From Clostridia bacterium (lineage in GTDB: Bacteria; Bacillota; Clostridia; Christensenellales; UBA1242): 64,000 nt of DNA. This document shows, one piece after another, positions 16,961-25,970 of the stretch. Position numbers and translations under genes: made by a program. How positions within the stretch are numbered: position 1 is the stretch's first letter; every line of letters starts with the position of its first letter. Where the stretch lies: the NCBI GenBank assembly GCA_900753315.1, contig CAADYP010000010.1, positions 35,678-99,677 of the forward strand, written 5' to 3'. The notes under the pieces were generated by a model that saw nothing but the letters and a program-made list of their open reading frames with translations, searched no databases and had not been told where the DNA came from.

Positions 16961-18415
16961 TTATTTTATAACAACCTTTCCTTCAATCCATGCCGAAAAA
17001 TATTGCTCTAGTTTGATTTTGGCAGACTTAGTGAAAGATTCAATCATTCCTACCCCTGAGGCATTTTGATATTCAAACTTCTCGAAATAATCTCGCAAGC
17101 ATTTGAAAAATTTCCTGTCACCCAAAGTTTGTCTCAAACTGTCAAAGAGAAGCATTCCCTTTGTATAAACACAATTTACATATTCTGGTTCTGTGGCAAA
17201 TTGAGACAGATTCCTATCCATACTCTCATCAACCCTGCCATTTATTTTTGAATAAATAGAAACAAAATTTTTGTATCCAGCAGCTGCATTTTGCATTGTG
17301 ATTTTATAGTCAATTTTGTATTTTGGGTTTTTCTCAAAAAACACCGCAGTAGAAAATTCAGTCAGCCCCTCATCTAACCACGCTTCTTGATATTCGTTGT
17401 TACCAACAAGACCATACCACCACTGATGCGCAATTTCGTGAACGATGACGTAGTCTATCATTTGCCCATCTTCAACAGCATCAGAAATCATGACAAGATT
17501 TGGATATTCCATTCCTCCAAAGCAAAAGTTGTTTTTCACAACGCTCAACTGTTTGTATGGATATTCTCCAAACAGTTTCTCAAATGTCTGTAACGCCTTT
17601 ACTGAAACATCAAGATGTTCTGCACTTTTTTCGTCATCATAGAAATAATATTTTACTGTTGTCTCTCCGCAATTTTTTTCTATCACGCTAAAATTTTCAG
17701 ATACCACCAAACAAAAATCTCTCACTTTTTGAGCGTTGCACTCTGCAATTTTTTGTCCATTTGATACACTCTCTGTTTTGTTCCCTGTCGATGCAACAAC
17801 ATATTTTTCTGGGCATGAAAAAGTGACATTAAAATTGGAAACATCGCTAAAAAATGGATCTCCACTTGCTGAAAAACCATTTTTCACAAAGCCACTTCCG
17901 TCATCATTATACACGCAAGCAATTGGAAAAAAGTTCCCCAGATTGACCGTTTTTTCACCATATCCCAACCTGTGATTGATGTTTGCAAGCGACACCGTAT
18001 ATTTCATATTGACCAAAAAGCACTCATCGGGATACAAATTTTTTAACATTTTCACTGACAAAATTGCTTTATTGTCAGAGATTTCATATTCCAAATCCTT
18101 TCCCTGACTGCAAACATTTTCAAATTCAATTTCCCCAGAACTTTTCCCATTTGGATAAGCTTTGCTCTCATAACTTGTCGGCACAGCCTTTTCATTTTCA
18201 CCAAATGCATTGGCATAAAGATAAAAACAAATTTCATTCAAACAAGCATTGGATTTGTTGACATATCTCGTCTCTTGTTCGCACAAAAGCATTTGCTCCT
18301 GCTCGTTGTATGTGACATTCAAATTATAGTGATTGAACTGCTCTTCCTTTTGACATCCAAACAAAACAAATGGCAAACACAAAATTATTGCAAAAATAAA
18401 AGTCAATTTTTTCAT
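16961..18415 (-). CDS. M1-family-like metallopeptidase lipoprotein
   Basis: A 484-residue exported zinc aminopeptidase-like protein. A lipoprotein signal ends in VLFGC, so Cys21 would be lipidated and the enzyme faces outward. The gluzincin site is complete: HEIAHQWWYG with the third ligand 18 residues on in WLDEGLTEF (about residues 328-357). A substrate-binding GGMEYP-type motif (FGGMEYPNLVM) precedes it. The family's helical C-terminal domain is reduced. It probably degrades peptides at the cell surface. There is no clear Shine-Dalgarno sequence before the ATG. Monocistronic, divergent from the DnaD-like gene. Confidence 0.88.
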   Translation of the reverse strand: MKKLTFIFAIILCLPFVLFGCQKEEQFNHYNLNVTYNEQEQMLLCEQETRYVNKSNACLNEICFYLYANAFGENEKAVPTSYESKAYPNGKSSGEIEFENVCSQGKDLEYEISDNKAILSVKMLKNLYPDECFLVNMKYTVSLANINHRLGYGEKTVNLGNFFPIACVYNDDGSGFVKNGFSASGDPFFSDVSNFNVTFSCPEKYVVASTGNKTESVSNGQKIAECNAQKVRDFCLVVSENFSVIEKNCGETTVKYYFYDDEKSAEHLDVSVKALQTFEKLFGEYPYKQLSVVKNNFCFGGMEYPNLVMISDAVEDGQMIDYVIVHEIAHQWWYGLVGNNEYQEAWLDEGLTEFSTAVFFEKNPKYKIDYKITMQNAAAGYKNFVSIYSKINGRVDESMDRNLSQFATEPEYVNCVYTKGMLLFDSLRQTLGDRKFFKCLRDYFEKFEYQNASGVGMIESFTKSAKIKLEQYFSAWIEGKVVIK

Positions 18416-18459
18416 ATGGTATTCTATTCTTTCAAAAAGCGAAACATTCTATCAAAAAG

Positions 18460-18488
18460 TTGTAAAAACACAAATTTTATGTTATTAT
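18460..18488 (+). promoter_or_regulatory. Promoter of the dnaD-like/dnaI-like pair
   Basis: TTGTAA and TATTAT with a 17-base spacer, about 35 bases before the first start codon. Confidence 0.55.
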
Positions 18489-18522
18489 ATAAGACGATTA
18501 GGCATCTTGCATAGGAGGAAAT

Positions 18523-19965
18523 ATGGCATTTTGTAAATACTCAATTGATATGTTGGCAAACAACAGCACCGCTGTTGACAATATTTTTATTAACAATTAT
18601 CTTCCATATGCTGACTCAAATTTTGTAAAGGTCTATCTTTATGGACTTTATAAGTGCCAAGACAGCAACAGTCGAGACAACACAATCGAAAATTTTGCAA
18701 ACGAACTAAACCTTTCGCAAGAAGACATAGAAAATGCTTTTGAATATTGGCAAGAGCAAGGACTTGTTCAAATTTTGAATGTAATTCCATTTGAAGTAAG
18801 ATATTTACCAATCAGCGATGTGCTAAATAACACAAAAAAATATAACGCAAAAAAATATGAATCATTCAATGCCCAAGCACAAGAAGTTTTGTGCGGAAGA
18901 ATGATAACTCCAAACGAATATAGAGAATATTATGACATAATTGAGCGCTTTCATGTTGAAAAAGAAGCCCTTTTGATGATAATAAATTATTGCGTAAACA
19001 TAAAAGGTGACAATGTTGGTTATGCGTACATCACAACAATCGCAAAAGATTGGGCAAATCAGAAAATAACAACAGCAAAACAAGTTGAAGAAAGATTGAT
19101 TGAATTTGAAAACTTGCGCACTGGCATGGAATATTTGTTGAAACTTATGGGAGCAAAAAGACTTCCAAACATTGAAGAACGCACCCTTTATCAAAAATGG
19201 GTTCAAGAAGGCTTTGATGATGAAGTTTTGACATATATCGCGAAGAAAATGAAGAGCAAAAACAAACCAAGTTTCCAAGCAATGGACATTTTGCTTGATA
19301 AATATTTCGCTCAAAAACTTTTCTCTACAAATGAAATCGAACTTTTTGAAGAAGAGAAATCAAAAGCAAGCAAAATTGCAAAAACAATCACCAAAAATTT
19401 AGGACTTTATTATGAGAATCTAGAACCCGTCATTGAAAATTATATCTTCAACTGGGTAAATCTTGGATTTTCTGAAAATATGCTTGAAGAAATTTCAAAT
19501 TATTGTTTCAAAACAAATGTCCGCACCCTTGAAGGAATGAGCAAAGTCTTGGAAAAATTCCATAAACTTGGTATCTTGACAGAAAACTCTTTGGCAGAAT
19601 ACTTCAATGAAGTTCTTGTCGTTGACAAAAAAATTAAAACAATTTTGGAAAATATCGGGCTCTCAAGAAATGTAAACCAATTTGACCGTGACAAATACAA
19701 AATTTGGAAAGAAATTTGGAAAATGCCAGACGAAATCATTGATTACGCCTGCACGCTTGCTGTTGGAAAAGACCAACCAATGCAATACCTTGCTGGAATT
19801 TTGGCAACACTTCATGACAAAAACATAACAACTCTTGAAGATGCAAAAAATTCTTACAACATTATTTCTCCAAAATCAACAACAAAGTCGAACTTTACTG
19901 GAAGACAATATTCAAAAGAAGAAATGAATGCTCTCTTCCAATCTATTGATGAAATTGAGATTTAG
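18523..19965 (+). CDS. DnaD/DnaB-domain replication protein
   Basis: A 480-residue soluble protein. The N-terminal part (residues about 20-110) looks like a winged-helix domain (VKVYLYGLYKCQD, EDIENAFEYWQEQGLVQIL) as in Firmicute DnaD/DnaB helicase-loading proteins. The long helical remainder carries at least two DnaD-tail-like segments with W and Y positions (YQKWVQEGFDDEVLTYIA, IFNWVNLGFSENMLEEIS, YKIWKEIWKMPDEIIDYA). AGGAGG precedes the ATG. The next gene, a DnaI-like ATPase, starts 11 bases after the stop, supporting a role in loading replicative helicase at origins or stalled forks. Confidence 0.85.
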   Translation: MAFCKYSIDMLANNSTAVDNIFINNYLPYADSNFVKVYLYGLYKCQDSNSRDNTIENFANELNLSQEDIENAFEYWQEQGLVQILNVIPFEVRYLPISDVLNNTKKYNAKKYESFNAQAQEVLCGRMITPNEYREYYDIIERFHVEKEALLMIINYCVNIKGDNVGYAYITTIAKDWANQKITTAKQVEERLIEFENLRTGMEYLLKLMGAKRLPNIEERTLYQKWVQEGFDDEVLTYIAKKMKSKNKPSFQAMDILLDKYFAQKLFSTNEIELFEEEKSKASKIAKTITKNLGLYYENLEPVIENYIFNWVNLGFSENMLEEISNYCFKTNVRTLEGMSKVLEKFHKLGILTENSLAEYFNEVLVVDKKIKTILENIGLSRNVNQFDRDKYKIWKEIWKMPDEIIDYACTLAVGKDQPMQYLAGILATLHDKNITTLEDAKNSYNIISPKSTTKSNFTGRQYSKEEMNALFQSIDEIEI

Positions 19966-19975
19966 AAGGTGCGAT

Positions 19976-20863
19976 ATGAAACAAGAAATAATACAAAGAG
20001 CATTGGACAAAATTCAAGAAAGAAAAAGAAAAAACATTGCAGAATTTCAATTAAAAATGCAACCACTTTATGATGATGAAAAATATATGGCTTGCACAAA
20101 AAAGCATACACAAATAATGATTGAAAATGCAAAAAAAGAAGCACTTGGTTTTTCCCCTGACAAACAAGCTGAAGAGAAGTTCTTAACAGAACAAAAATCA
20201 ATAATGAAACAATACGGACTTGAAAATGTTCAAATGGCATATTCGTGCCCAATTTGCAAAGACGAGGGATACAAAAATGGTCAAATGTGCAAATGTTTAA
20301 AAAAAGAAATATCAAACATTTTGATGAAAGATAGTGGTTTTGAAAACTTGGAAAACTTTGCTGATGCGACAAAAACAAGCAACAACCTTTCCCCTTATTA
20401 CAAAAAGATGCAAGAATGGTGCCACACTGATTTCAAGAAAAATCTCTTACTTCTTTCTGGCCAGACTGGAGTTGGAAAAACTTATCTTACTCGTTGCATG
20501 GCAAATGAATTGATTGAAAGAGGTTTGATAGTCAAAATGTCAACGGCATTCAAAATGACACAAGACTTCAAATCTTTCCACAAATCTCATAATGAAGAAC
20601 TTTTGAATCAATACCTCGACTGCCAGGTTTTGTTTATTGATGACCTTGGGACAGAACCACTTTACAAAGATATAACGTTGGAATATCTCTATCTTATAAT
20701 AAATGAAAGAAAGATGAGAAAACTTCCAACCGTCATAACAACAAATCTCGACATCAGTCAAATAAGAGAAACATATGATGAACGCATCTATTCAAGAATA
20801 GTAGATAGACAAACATCCATCACAATTTTCTTGGACGGAACAGATAGAAGAATTAACAAATAA
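19976..20863 (+). CDS. dnaI: DnaI/DnaC-like helicase-loader ATPase
   Basis: A 295-residue AAA+ protein that would load the replicative DnaB-type helicase onto DNA. Walker A is LLSGQTGVGKTYL (about residue 160) and Walker B is VLFIDDLGTEP. An arginine-finger-like stretch, DERIYSRIVDR, lies near the end. An N-terminal Cys cluster (CPICKDEGYKNGQMCKC) fits the zinc-binding region of DnaI. AGAAGGT precedes the chosen ATG; a longer in-frame start at 19928 overlaps the dnaD-like gene and has no ribosome site. Co-transcribed with the dnaD-like gene. Confidence 0.92.
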   Translation: MKQEIIQRALDKIQERKRKNIAEFQLKMQPLYDDEKYMACTKKHTQIMIENAKKEALGFSPDKQAEEKFLTEQKSIMKQYGLENVQMAYSCPICKDEGYKNGQMCKCLKKEISNILMKDSGFENLENFADATKTSNNLSPYYKKMQEWCHTDFKKNLLLLSGQTGVGKTYLTRCMANELIERGLIVKMSTAFKMTQDFKSFHKSHNEELLNQYLDCQVLFIDDLGTEPLYKDITLEYLYLIINERKMRKLPTVITTNLDISQIRETYDERIYSRIVDRQTSITIFLDGTDRRINK

Positions 20864-21244
20864 ACTAATAAAAATCTATAAAAAATGAACCAAAATATTT
20901 TTGGTTTATTTTTTATTAAAATAATTAAAAAATCGACAAAAAATTAAAATAAAATATAAAAAACACAATTTTATTATTTTTTTTGATAATTTTTTACATT
21001 TATTTTGTATTTTTTGACAGTTTTTATATCATTTTTTGATTATTAAAATAAAAATGCATATTCTTCCATAATTTACAGGTATATAAATTTTTTTAATTAT
21101 AATTTTAAAATAAAAAATATAATTTTTTTGTATTTTCCATGATTTTTTATTCGCTTAAATATTAAAAAAAATATTAAAAATCAATTTTTATTAAAAAATA
21201 ATAATTAAATACATTTTTAATAAAAAAATAGATAATTATTTCAA
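20864..21244. other. Extremely AT-rich intergenic region with a terminator
   Basis: This 381-base gap has almost no G or C after the first 50 bases and consists of A- and T-tracts. A terminator for the dnaI-like gene (AACCAAAA/TTTTGGTT then T run) is at 20888-20912. No gene, tRNA or repeat array is visible in the rest. It separates the convergent dnaI-like and MBL-hydrolase genes. Confidence 0.6.
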
Positions 21245-21856
21245 TTATCTATTCAAAAATCTCAACCACAAATTTATAACTTTATCTTGTGTTAATTTAT
21301 CATTGTCTTGTCCATGTCCAGAGTGCATTGTTTTATAGTTTTGATTCAAAAGAAACTTCAAACTTTCTTTCATGTCTTCTTTATTTCCACCGTGTAAATC
21401 CATTCTTCCCATATCTCGGCCAATCAACAAGTCGCCAACAAAAACATCTTCATCAACAAAAAATACCATATCGCTTTTGCTGTGTCCACCAAGTTGTTTG
21501 TATCTAATATTGATTGCTCCCACATCAAACTTTCCACTTGCGCCAAGAAAAACAAAATGTGAAAAGTCATCAAATTTGAAAGCACCATCACTATAATTAT
21601 AATCGGCATTTTGAAGGTATTCGACAATAGACTTGCTGCAATAAACTTTACAATCAAATTCTTTTATATAGTCACCCACATAAAAACAATGGTCATAATG
21701 TCCATGTGTCAACAAAATCGCTTTGACATTTTTGCCCGCAACATATTTTTTCAATTCTTCAAGTTTTGCTCCAGCATCAATAATTATGCAATCGTCACCA
21801 TGGCTTACCACAAAAACATTACTGCCAAGAAATTCGCTTTCAATTCTCTCTATCAT
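21245..21856 (-). CDS. Metallo-beta-lactamase-fold hydrolase
   Basis: A 203-residue cytoplasmic hydrolase of the glyoxalase II-like MBL group. The metal site is THGHYDHCFYVGDY (about residue 50), with further ligands in LGGHSKSD and VFVGDLLIG and the last His in MHSGHG. The substrate is not evident; small MBL proteins of this type often act as thioesterases or hydrolases of thiol adducts. The ATG at 21856 follows GGAGAT; a TTG four codons upstream overlaps that box and is less likely. Confidence 0.85.
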   Translation of the reverse strand: MIERIESEFLGSNVFVVSHGDDCIIIDAGAKLEELKKYVAGKNVKAILLTHGHYDHCFYVGDYIKEFDCKVYCSKSIVEYLQNADYNYSDGAFKFDDFSHFVFLGASGKFDVGAINIRYKQLGGHSKSDMVFFVDEDVFVGDLLIGRDMGRMDLHGGNKEDMKESLKFLLNQNYKTMHSGHGQDNDKLTQDKVINLWLRFLNR

Positions 21857-21880
21857 TTTTATCTCCAAATTTGCAGTAAT

Positions 21881-21909
21881 AGTATAGCAATTAAATCTTT
21901 TTTAAGCAA
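21881..21909 (-). promoter_or_regulatory. Promoter of the MBL hydrolase gene
   Basis: TTGCTT and TATACT with a 17-base spacer and an extended TGC before the -10 box. Arranged back to back with the tRNA-Trp promoter. Confidence 0.6.
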
Positions 21910-21914
21910 ATCAA

Positions 21915-21943
21915 TTGACATAAAAATCAAATTATAGTAAAAT
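21915..21943 (+). promoter_or_regulatory. Promoter of tRNA-Trp
   Basis: TTGACA and TAAAAT with a 17-base spacer, 20 bases before the tRNA. Confidence 0.8.
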
Positions 21944-21963
21944 AAGAAAGCATTTAAAAGTTT

Positions 21964-22037
21964 AGGGGTGTAGTTCATCGGTAGAATGAGAGTCTCCAAA
22001 ACTCCAGAGGAGGGTTCGATTCCTTCCACCCCTGCCA
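21964..22037 (+). tRNA. tRNA-Trp (anticodon CCA)
   Basis: Acceptor AGGGGTG pairs with CACCCCT, followed by G and an encoded CCA. The D arm is GTTC/GAAT, the anticodon loop is CTCCAAA (anticodon CCA), and the T arm is GAGGGTTCGATTCCTTC. One A-C mismatch closes the anticodon stem. Confidence 0.96.
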
Positions 22038-22043
22038 AAAATA

Positions 22044-22074
22044 AAAGATTGATGTTTTGTCATCAATCTTTTTT
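22044..22074 (+). terminator. Terminator of tRNA-Trp
   Basis: AAAGATTGATG and CATCAATCTTTTTT form an 11-bp stem with a T run. Confidence 0.88.
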
Positions 22075-22082
22075 GTTAAATT

Positions 22083-22337
22083 CTATTCACCTTTTTGCTT
22101 GTTTTGTTGTTCCTTTTTATATTTACACCCAAGGTCAATCATACCTTTTGAAATTATTGGTGAAATAATAAGCCATATTGCAGCCAGAGCAATCAACACA
22201 TATATCGCAATGCCCCAACCATTTCGATATCCGGCACATATAAAGGTCACCAAATCGAAATTGAAAATTCCGACAAGCCCCCAATTTATTGCACCGATCA
22301 GCGTCAAAATCAAGGCAATATAATTTGCAATAATCAT
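22083..22337 (-). CDS. DUF378-type small membrane protein
   Basis: An 84-residue protein with two membrane helices (about residues 5-28 and 43-63) and the pattern LTLIGAINWGLVGIFNFDLV typical of DUF378 proteins. The end is a short Lys/Gln-rich cytoplasmic tail. GAAGGAGG precedes the ATG. Function is unknown for the family. It is transcribed toward the tRNA-Trp terminator and separated from the era operon by a terminator. Confidence 0.8.
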   Translation of the reverse strand: MIIANYIALILTLIGAINWGLVGIFNFDLVTFICAGYRNGWGIAIYVLIALAAIWLIISPIISKGMIDLGCKYKKEQQNKQKGE

Positions 22338-22377
22338 AAAATTCCCTCCTTCTTGATATTATCATTCCAAAAAGAAA

Positions 22378-22412
22378 GAAAAATAAACAGCATTTTCACT
22401 GTTTATTTTTTT
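22378..22412 (-). terminator. Terminator of the yqfC-yqfD-ybeY-era operon
   Basis: AAATAAACAG and CTGTTTATTT arms with A and T runs on either side, just after the era stop codon. Confidence 0.8.
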
Positions 22413-22419
22413 TCTTAAT

Positions 22420-23247
22420 TTATCTATAATATTGACCTATGTTTTTATCTCTCCAATCTTTGTCAACCTTGACAAAAAGTTTCAAAACACACTTCTTTTC
22501 CAAAAGGTTTTCTACATATTCTCTGGTCTCTTGCCCCAACTTCTTCAAAACAGAACCACCTTTTCCAATAACAATACCTTTGTGCTGTTCTCTCTCACAA
22601 ATTATATCCGCATCAATCAGGACCATGTCAGTTGTCTCTTCAAAATTGGTTATCTCCACAGCAATTCCATGTGGAATTTCTTTGTCAATATTGTTGAGCA
22701 AAAAGCCCCTAATCTTTTCTGCAATCAAAAATGAAATACTTTTATCTGTGTATAAATCCTCATCATAAATTTGTTGATTTTCAGGCAAAAGAGCGATAAT
22801 TTGCCCCAATAATGTTTCAATATTCTTTCCATTTGCAATTGACACTTCAAGCCCTTTTGGTGGCAAAATTTCTTGTTTTTTATCTGCCTTTGTTTGCACC
22901 AAAATCAAATTGTCTGTTTTTGTTTTCAAATTTTCAATATACTGCAACTCTTCTTCTTCCAATGTTTTTGTTCCGTCAAACAAATAAAGCACAACATCTG
23001 CACCTGCAATCGCACTTCTTACATTTTTCATCATATATTTATCAAGTTGGTTTTTGCTATGATGAATTCCTGGTGTATCAATAAATATAATTTGATAATC
23101 TTCCCCATTTTTGATGCCAAGAATAGAATTTCGAGTTGTTTGTCTTCTATGCGACACAATTGCAACTTCTTCACCAACTAAAAAATTTACCAAACTACTT
23201 TTCCCTGCATTTGGTTGCCCCAAAACTGCAACATACCCGCATTTCAT
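22420..23247 (-). CDS. era: GTPase Era
   Basis: Assembly GTPase for the 30S ribosomal subunit; binds the 3' end of 16S rRNA. G1 is GQPNAGKSS, G3 DTPG and G4 the variant QTKAD (usually NKID). The C-terminal KH domain has GIVIGKGGSVLKKLG. The 275-residue length is slightly short. It overlaps ybeY by four bases (ATGA), indicating translational coupling in the yqfC-yqfD-ybeY-era unit. Confidence 0.95.
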   Translation of the reverse strand: MKCGYVAVLGQPNAGKSSLVNFLVGEEVAIVSHRRQTTRNSILGIKNGEDYQIIFIDTPGIHHSKNQLDKYMMKNVRSAIAGADVVLYLFDGTKTLEEEELQYIENLKTKTDNLILVQTKADKKQEILPPKGLEVSIANGKNIETLLGQIIALLPENQQIYDEDLYTDKSISFLIAEKIRGFLLNNIDKEIPHGIAVEITNFEETTDMVLIDADIICEREQHKGIVIGKGGSVLKKLGQETREYVENLLEKKCVLKLFVKVDKDWRDKNIGQYYR

Positions 23248-23708
23248 CTTTCAACTCCAAATTGTTTTAAAATTTTGTCAGCTGTGGACATCATCAACTT
23301 TTCATCTTCACTCTTAATGTGGTCATATCCCAACAAATGTAAAAGCCCATGTAATGCCAAAAAACAAATTTCTCTCTTTTTGCTGTGTTCATAATCTTTC
23401 GCCTGCTGATAAGCAACTTCTTTACAAATAACAACATCGCCCAAAAGGACAATTCCATTTTCATCACAATCGTTAGCAAATTTTTTAAGCTTATCATTTG
23501 GTTTTTTATCAAGGTTCGGAAAGGACAAAACATCTGTTGCTCTATCAATCCCTCTAAATTTTTGATTTAGCTCTCTTATTTCGTCTGCTGATACAAAATT
23601 TATTGACATATTTACATTGTCAAAATTTTCTTTTAAAACCTTTTCTGCAACACTATACAACTTTATTATTGTAGATTTGTAAGGTACAATTTGCCCATCA
23701 ACAATCAT
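23244..23708 (-). CDS. ybeY: Endoribonuclease YbeY
   Basis: Zinc-dependent single-strand endoribonuclease in 16S rRNA maturation and ribosome quality control. The 154-residue protein carries the metal motif ALHGLLHLLGYDH near residue 115 and the upstream RGIDRATDVLSFP segment. It overlaps yqfD by four bases at its start and era by four bases at its end. The phoH gene usually placed just upstream in Firmicutes is missing here. Confidence 0.95.
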   Translation of the reverse strand: MIVDGQIVPYKSTIIKLYSVAEKVLKENFDNVNMSINFVSADEIRELNQKFRGIDRATDVLSFPNLDKKPNDKLKKFANDCDENGIVLLGDVVICKEVAYQQAKDYEHSKKREICFLALHGLLHLLGYDHIKSEDEKLMMSTADKILKQFGVER

Positions 23709-24835
23709 GTTTTTATTTCTCCTATTTGTTCACTAGTAATAATACAATAATTCACAATCGTTTCTCCCGAAATGTGTCTTAATGTATAAAACTCTTCTAT
23801 TATTGTATCACAATTTTTGCATTTTTCCAACGCTTTTGCTCGTGCTTTGTCAACATATTCTTCTTTTACATCGTCAAAATTGGTCTCAATAAGATGCTCT
23901 TCCAGTTCATAATAAGTCGTTTTTTTCATCTTAAACGGCAGAAACAAATTCTGCACCAAATCAACATCTTTGCTTTCCGACTCAAACATTTTAAAATCTT
24001 TGTCTTCCTTGAATGAATAAATCGACAAGCCAAACAAAGTGATTTCATTTTGTTGCATTGTACTGCCCGTTCTTTTGATTTCAACAAACTTTTCAAAATG
24101 CTGTGCACTTCCTTCATTGTAAATTTTGGCATAAATTTGTGCTTTTGCTTCAACTTTCTTAAGATTACCAGATGTGTCAATAGTGTATGGTTCCACCAAA
24201 ATATCGTCTTTTTGAACCATATCACCCACTTTAACCATAACCGTTCCAGAAACAAGTTCTATTTTTGTTATACACCCATCTGCACTGGCAACAAGCGGTT
24301 TAAATTCTCCATATTTTTCGCTAGGTAGCAATTTCTCCTTAATGTTAATTACCAATGTTTGCCCTTTAATTATACATGACACAAAGCTTATTTCATTAAA
24401 GTTGTCAATAAGTCCAATTTCAACATCTTTGGTTTTTAACGAATTTTTGTTTTTCGTATAATTTTTCTTGACAAATTCCAAAATGGTCTGTTTTTCAAGT
24501 CTGGTTGTTCCTGAAATTTGATATTGCAAAATATATTGACTTTGCACCCCATAAAGTGCCCCAGACAAAACAATCGCAAAAATCAATCCATAAGAAACCA
24601 ACAATTTTTTCAATTTATAAAACCAACCAAAATGTGTGATACTTTCAATTTTTATGTTTTTTCCATTTAATGACTTCTCAACTCTTTTTGCATCAAAAAA
24701 TGAACACTCAAAAGTAGCGTTTTGCTTGTCCAACCTATCAATTTCGTGTAAAGGGACATTTTTGCTTAATTCATTCAAAATCCTTTCTTGATTCAACCCG
24801 CAAATATGAAATTTTGTATAATTTTTAAATCTCAT
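23705..24835 (-). CDS. yqfD: Sporulation protein YqfD
   Basis: A 376-residue membrane protein of the YqfD family, needed for efficient sporulation in spore formers; mechanism unclear. A membrane helix is at about residues 80-100 (LLVSYGLIFAIVLSGALYG), followed by an outside domain with the family stretch VNIKEKLLPSEK. The ATG forms TAATG with the yqfC stop codon. A longer start 33 bases upstream would lie within yqfC and is rejected. It ends overlapping ybeY. Confidence 0.88.
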   Translation of the reverse strand: MRFKNYTKFHICGLNQERILNELSKNVPLHEIDRLDKQNATFECSFFDAKRVEKSLNGKNIKIESITHFGWFYKLKKLLVSYGLIFAIVLSGALYGVQSQYILQYQISGTTRLEKQTILEFVKKNYTKNKNSLKTKDVEIGLIDNFNEISFVSCIIKGQTLVINIKEKLLPSEKYGEFKPLVASADGCITKIELVSGTVMVKVGDMVQKDDILVEPYTIDTSGNLKKVEAKAQIYAKIYNEGSAQHFEKFVEIKRTGSTMQQNEITLFGLSIYSFKEDKDFKMFESESKDVDLVQNLFLPFKMKKTTYYELEEHLIETNFDDVKEEYVDKARAKALEKCKNCDTIIEEFYTLRHISGETIVNYCIITSEQIGEIKT

Positions 24836-25098
24836 TATACCTGCTCTACCTTTTTGATTTCTCCGCAAATTTTTATAGTGTTCTCGTTTAATTCAGACAA
24901 TATCAATCCCTTGCCTTCGACCATAATTACACCTTTTTTGACTTTGAAACTAACAATCTCTTTAGATAGTGTGATTAACCCCAAATGCCCCTCTGCATAA
25001 AGGATTTTGCCAGAAATATTAATTATATTAAAGCTTTCAAAGCCATAATTTTCTGGATTTTTCAAATTTTCTTTTATTTCATTCAAAAAATTAAACAT
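24835..25098 (-). CDS. yqfC: Sporulation protein YqfC
   Basis: An 87-residue protein of the YabP/YqfC family, with a beta-rich core (FNIINISGKILYAEGHLGLITLSKEIVSF then VKKGVIMVEGKGL). The relative YabP acts in spore-coat assembly; YqfC is a mother-cell sporulation gene in Bacillus. The ATG follows AAAGGGTG by 6 bases; a GTG three codons earlier sits within that box. A TATAAT about 25 bases upstream may be the operon's -10 box. First gene of yqfC-yqfD-ybeY-era. Confidence 0.85.
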   Translation of the reverse strand: MFNFLNEIKENLKNPENYGFESFNIINISGKILYAEGHLGLITLSKEIVSFKVKKGVIMVEGKGLILSELNENTIKICGEIKKVEQV

Positions 25099-25165
25099 AG
25101 ATGACACCCTTTTATCAAAATATTATATGCCCTTATGCCTTTTAAAAGAATAAAGAAAACAAACA

Positions 25166-25190
25166 AAAAAAGAGTAAACTTTTTTACTCT
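25166..25190 (-). terminator. Terminator overlapping the stop codon of the acidic-tail gene
   Basis: GAGTAAA and TTTACTC arms with a T run on the minus strand; the stop codon at 25184-25186 lies inside the stem. Confidence 0.65.
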
Positions 25191-25837
25191 TCTTCGTTTT
25201 TTTCTCCCAAACATTCGCTCAAAACAACTTCTTGGACTTCTGGTGGCAAATCCTTTGTCATCTCCAAAATTTCTTCCTTTGATTTCCCCTTAAACACTGA
25301 CAAATCAAAAGACACTGGTTTTATTTCTGTTTTATCTTCGTCTGTCTTGTTCTGTATATCTTCCAACTTGTCAAAATCATCTTCATCAATATTGTTTTCA
25401 CGCATAAATTCTTCAAAATCATCAAAATCAATAGTTGATTGCTCTGGCAAAGTATCTTTCTCACCATCAACTTCATCATCTTTGAAATCGTCAAAATCAA
25501 AAGGATTGACAAATGGTCGTTTTCTTATAGCCTTTAAGCCCGGTTTTTCTTCTTTCTTCTCTGGTTGAAGAGAAAAACTTTCAAGTTTAGGATCAACAAC
25601 AGGCTCTGCACTCTCTTTGTTCTCTTCTTTTTTCTCTATCTTTTCATCAACAACTGGCTCTGCCTTTGTTTCCATAAAAATCTTGTTACTCTCTTGCTGT
25701 GAAACATCATTCGTATTGTTTTTAACAAGATTTAACTCTTTAATTCTTTTCTCATGCTTTTTACGTGACAAAACAAAATACAAGACTATGCTTGCACACA
25801 CAACAATTATTGCCATAATATAAAGAGCAATTTGCAT
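25184..25837 (-). CDS. Single-pass membrane protein with a long acidic tail
   Basis: A 217-residue protein with one N-terminal helix (residues about 2-22, IALYIMAIIVVCASIVLYFVL), a basic stop (SRKKHEKR) and then a long, highly charged, mostly acidic cytoplasmic tail with two similar EPVVD segments and a DFDDFEEFMRENNIDEDDFD stretch. Topology suggests an adaptor or scaffold. I do not recognise a family. GAGGAGA precedes the ATG at 25837. A terminator hairpin overlaps its stop codon. It lies 85 bases upstream of yqfC. Confidence 0.65.
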   Translation of the reverse strand: MQIALYIMAIIVVCASIVLYFVLSRKKHEKRIKELNLVKNNTNDVSQQESNKIFMETKAEPVVDEKIEKKEENKESAEPVVDPKLESFSLQPEKKEEKPGLKAIRKRPFVNPFDFDDFKDDEVDGEKDTLPEQSTIDFDDFEEFMRENNIDEDDFDKLEDIQNKTDEDKTEIKPVSFDLSVFKGKSKEEILEMTKDLPPEVQEVVLSECLGEKNEEE

Positions 25838-25926
25838 GTTTCTCCTCAAAAATTTTTATGATTTTTTATATGATTATTATACCATAAACGCACCAAATTG
25901 TCTAGATGCATTGCCGTTTTTTGAAT

Positions 25927-25955
25927 AAAAAAAGAGATATAATTATCTCTTTTCT
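25927..25955 (-). terminator. Terminator behind the 25,971-28,031 gene
   Basis: AAAGAGATA and TATCTCTTT-like arms around AATTA with T and A runs on either side. Confidence 0.75.
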
Positions 25956-25970
25956 ATCTTGTTTTAAAAA

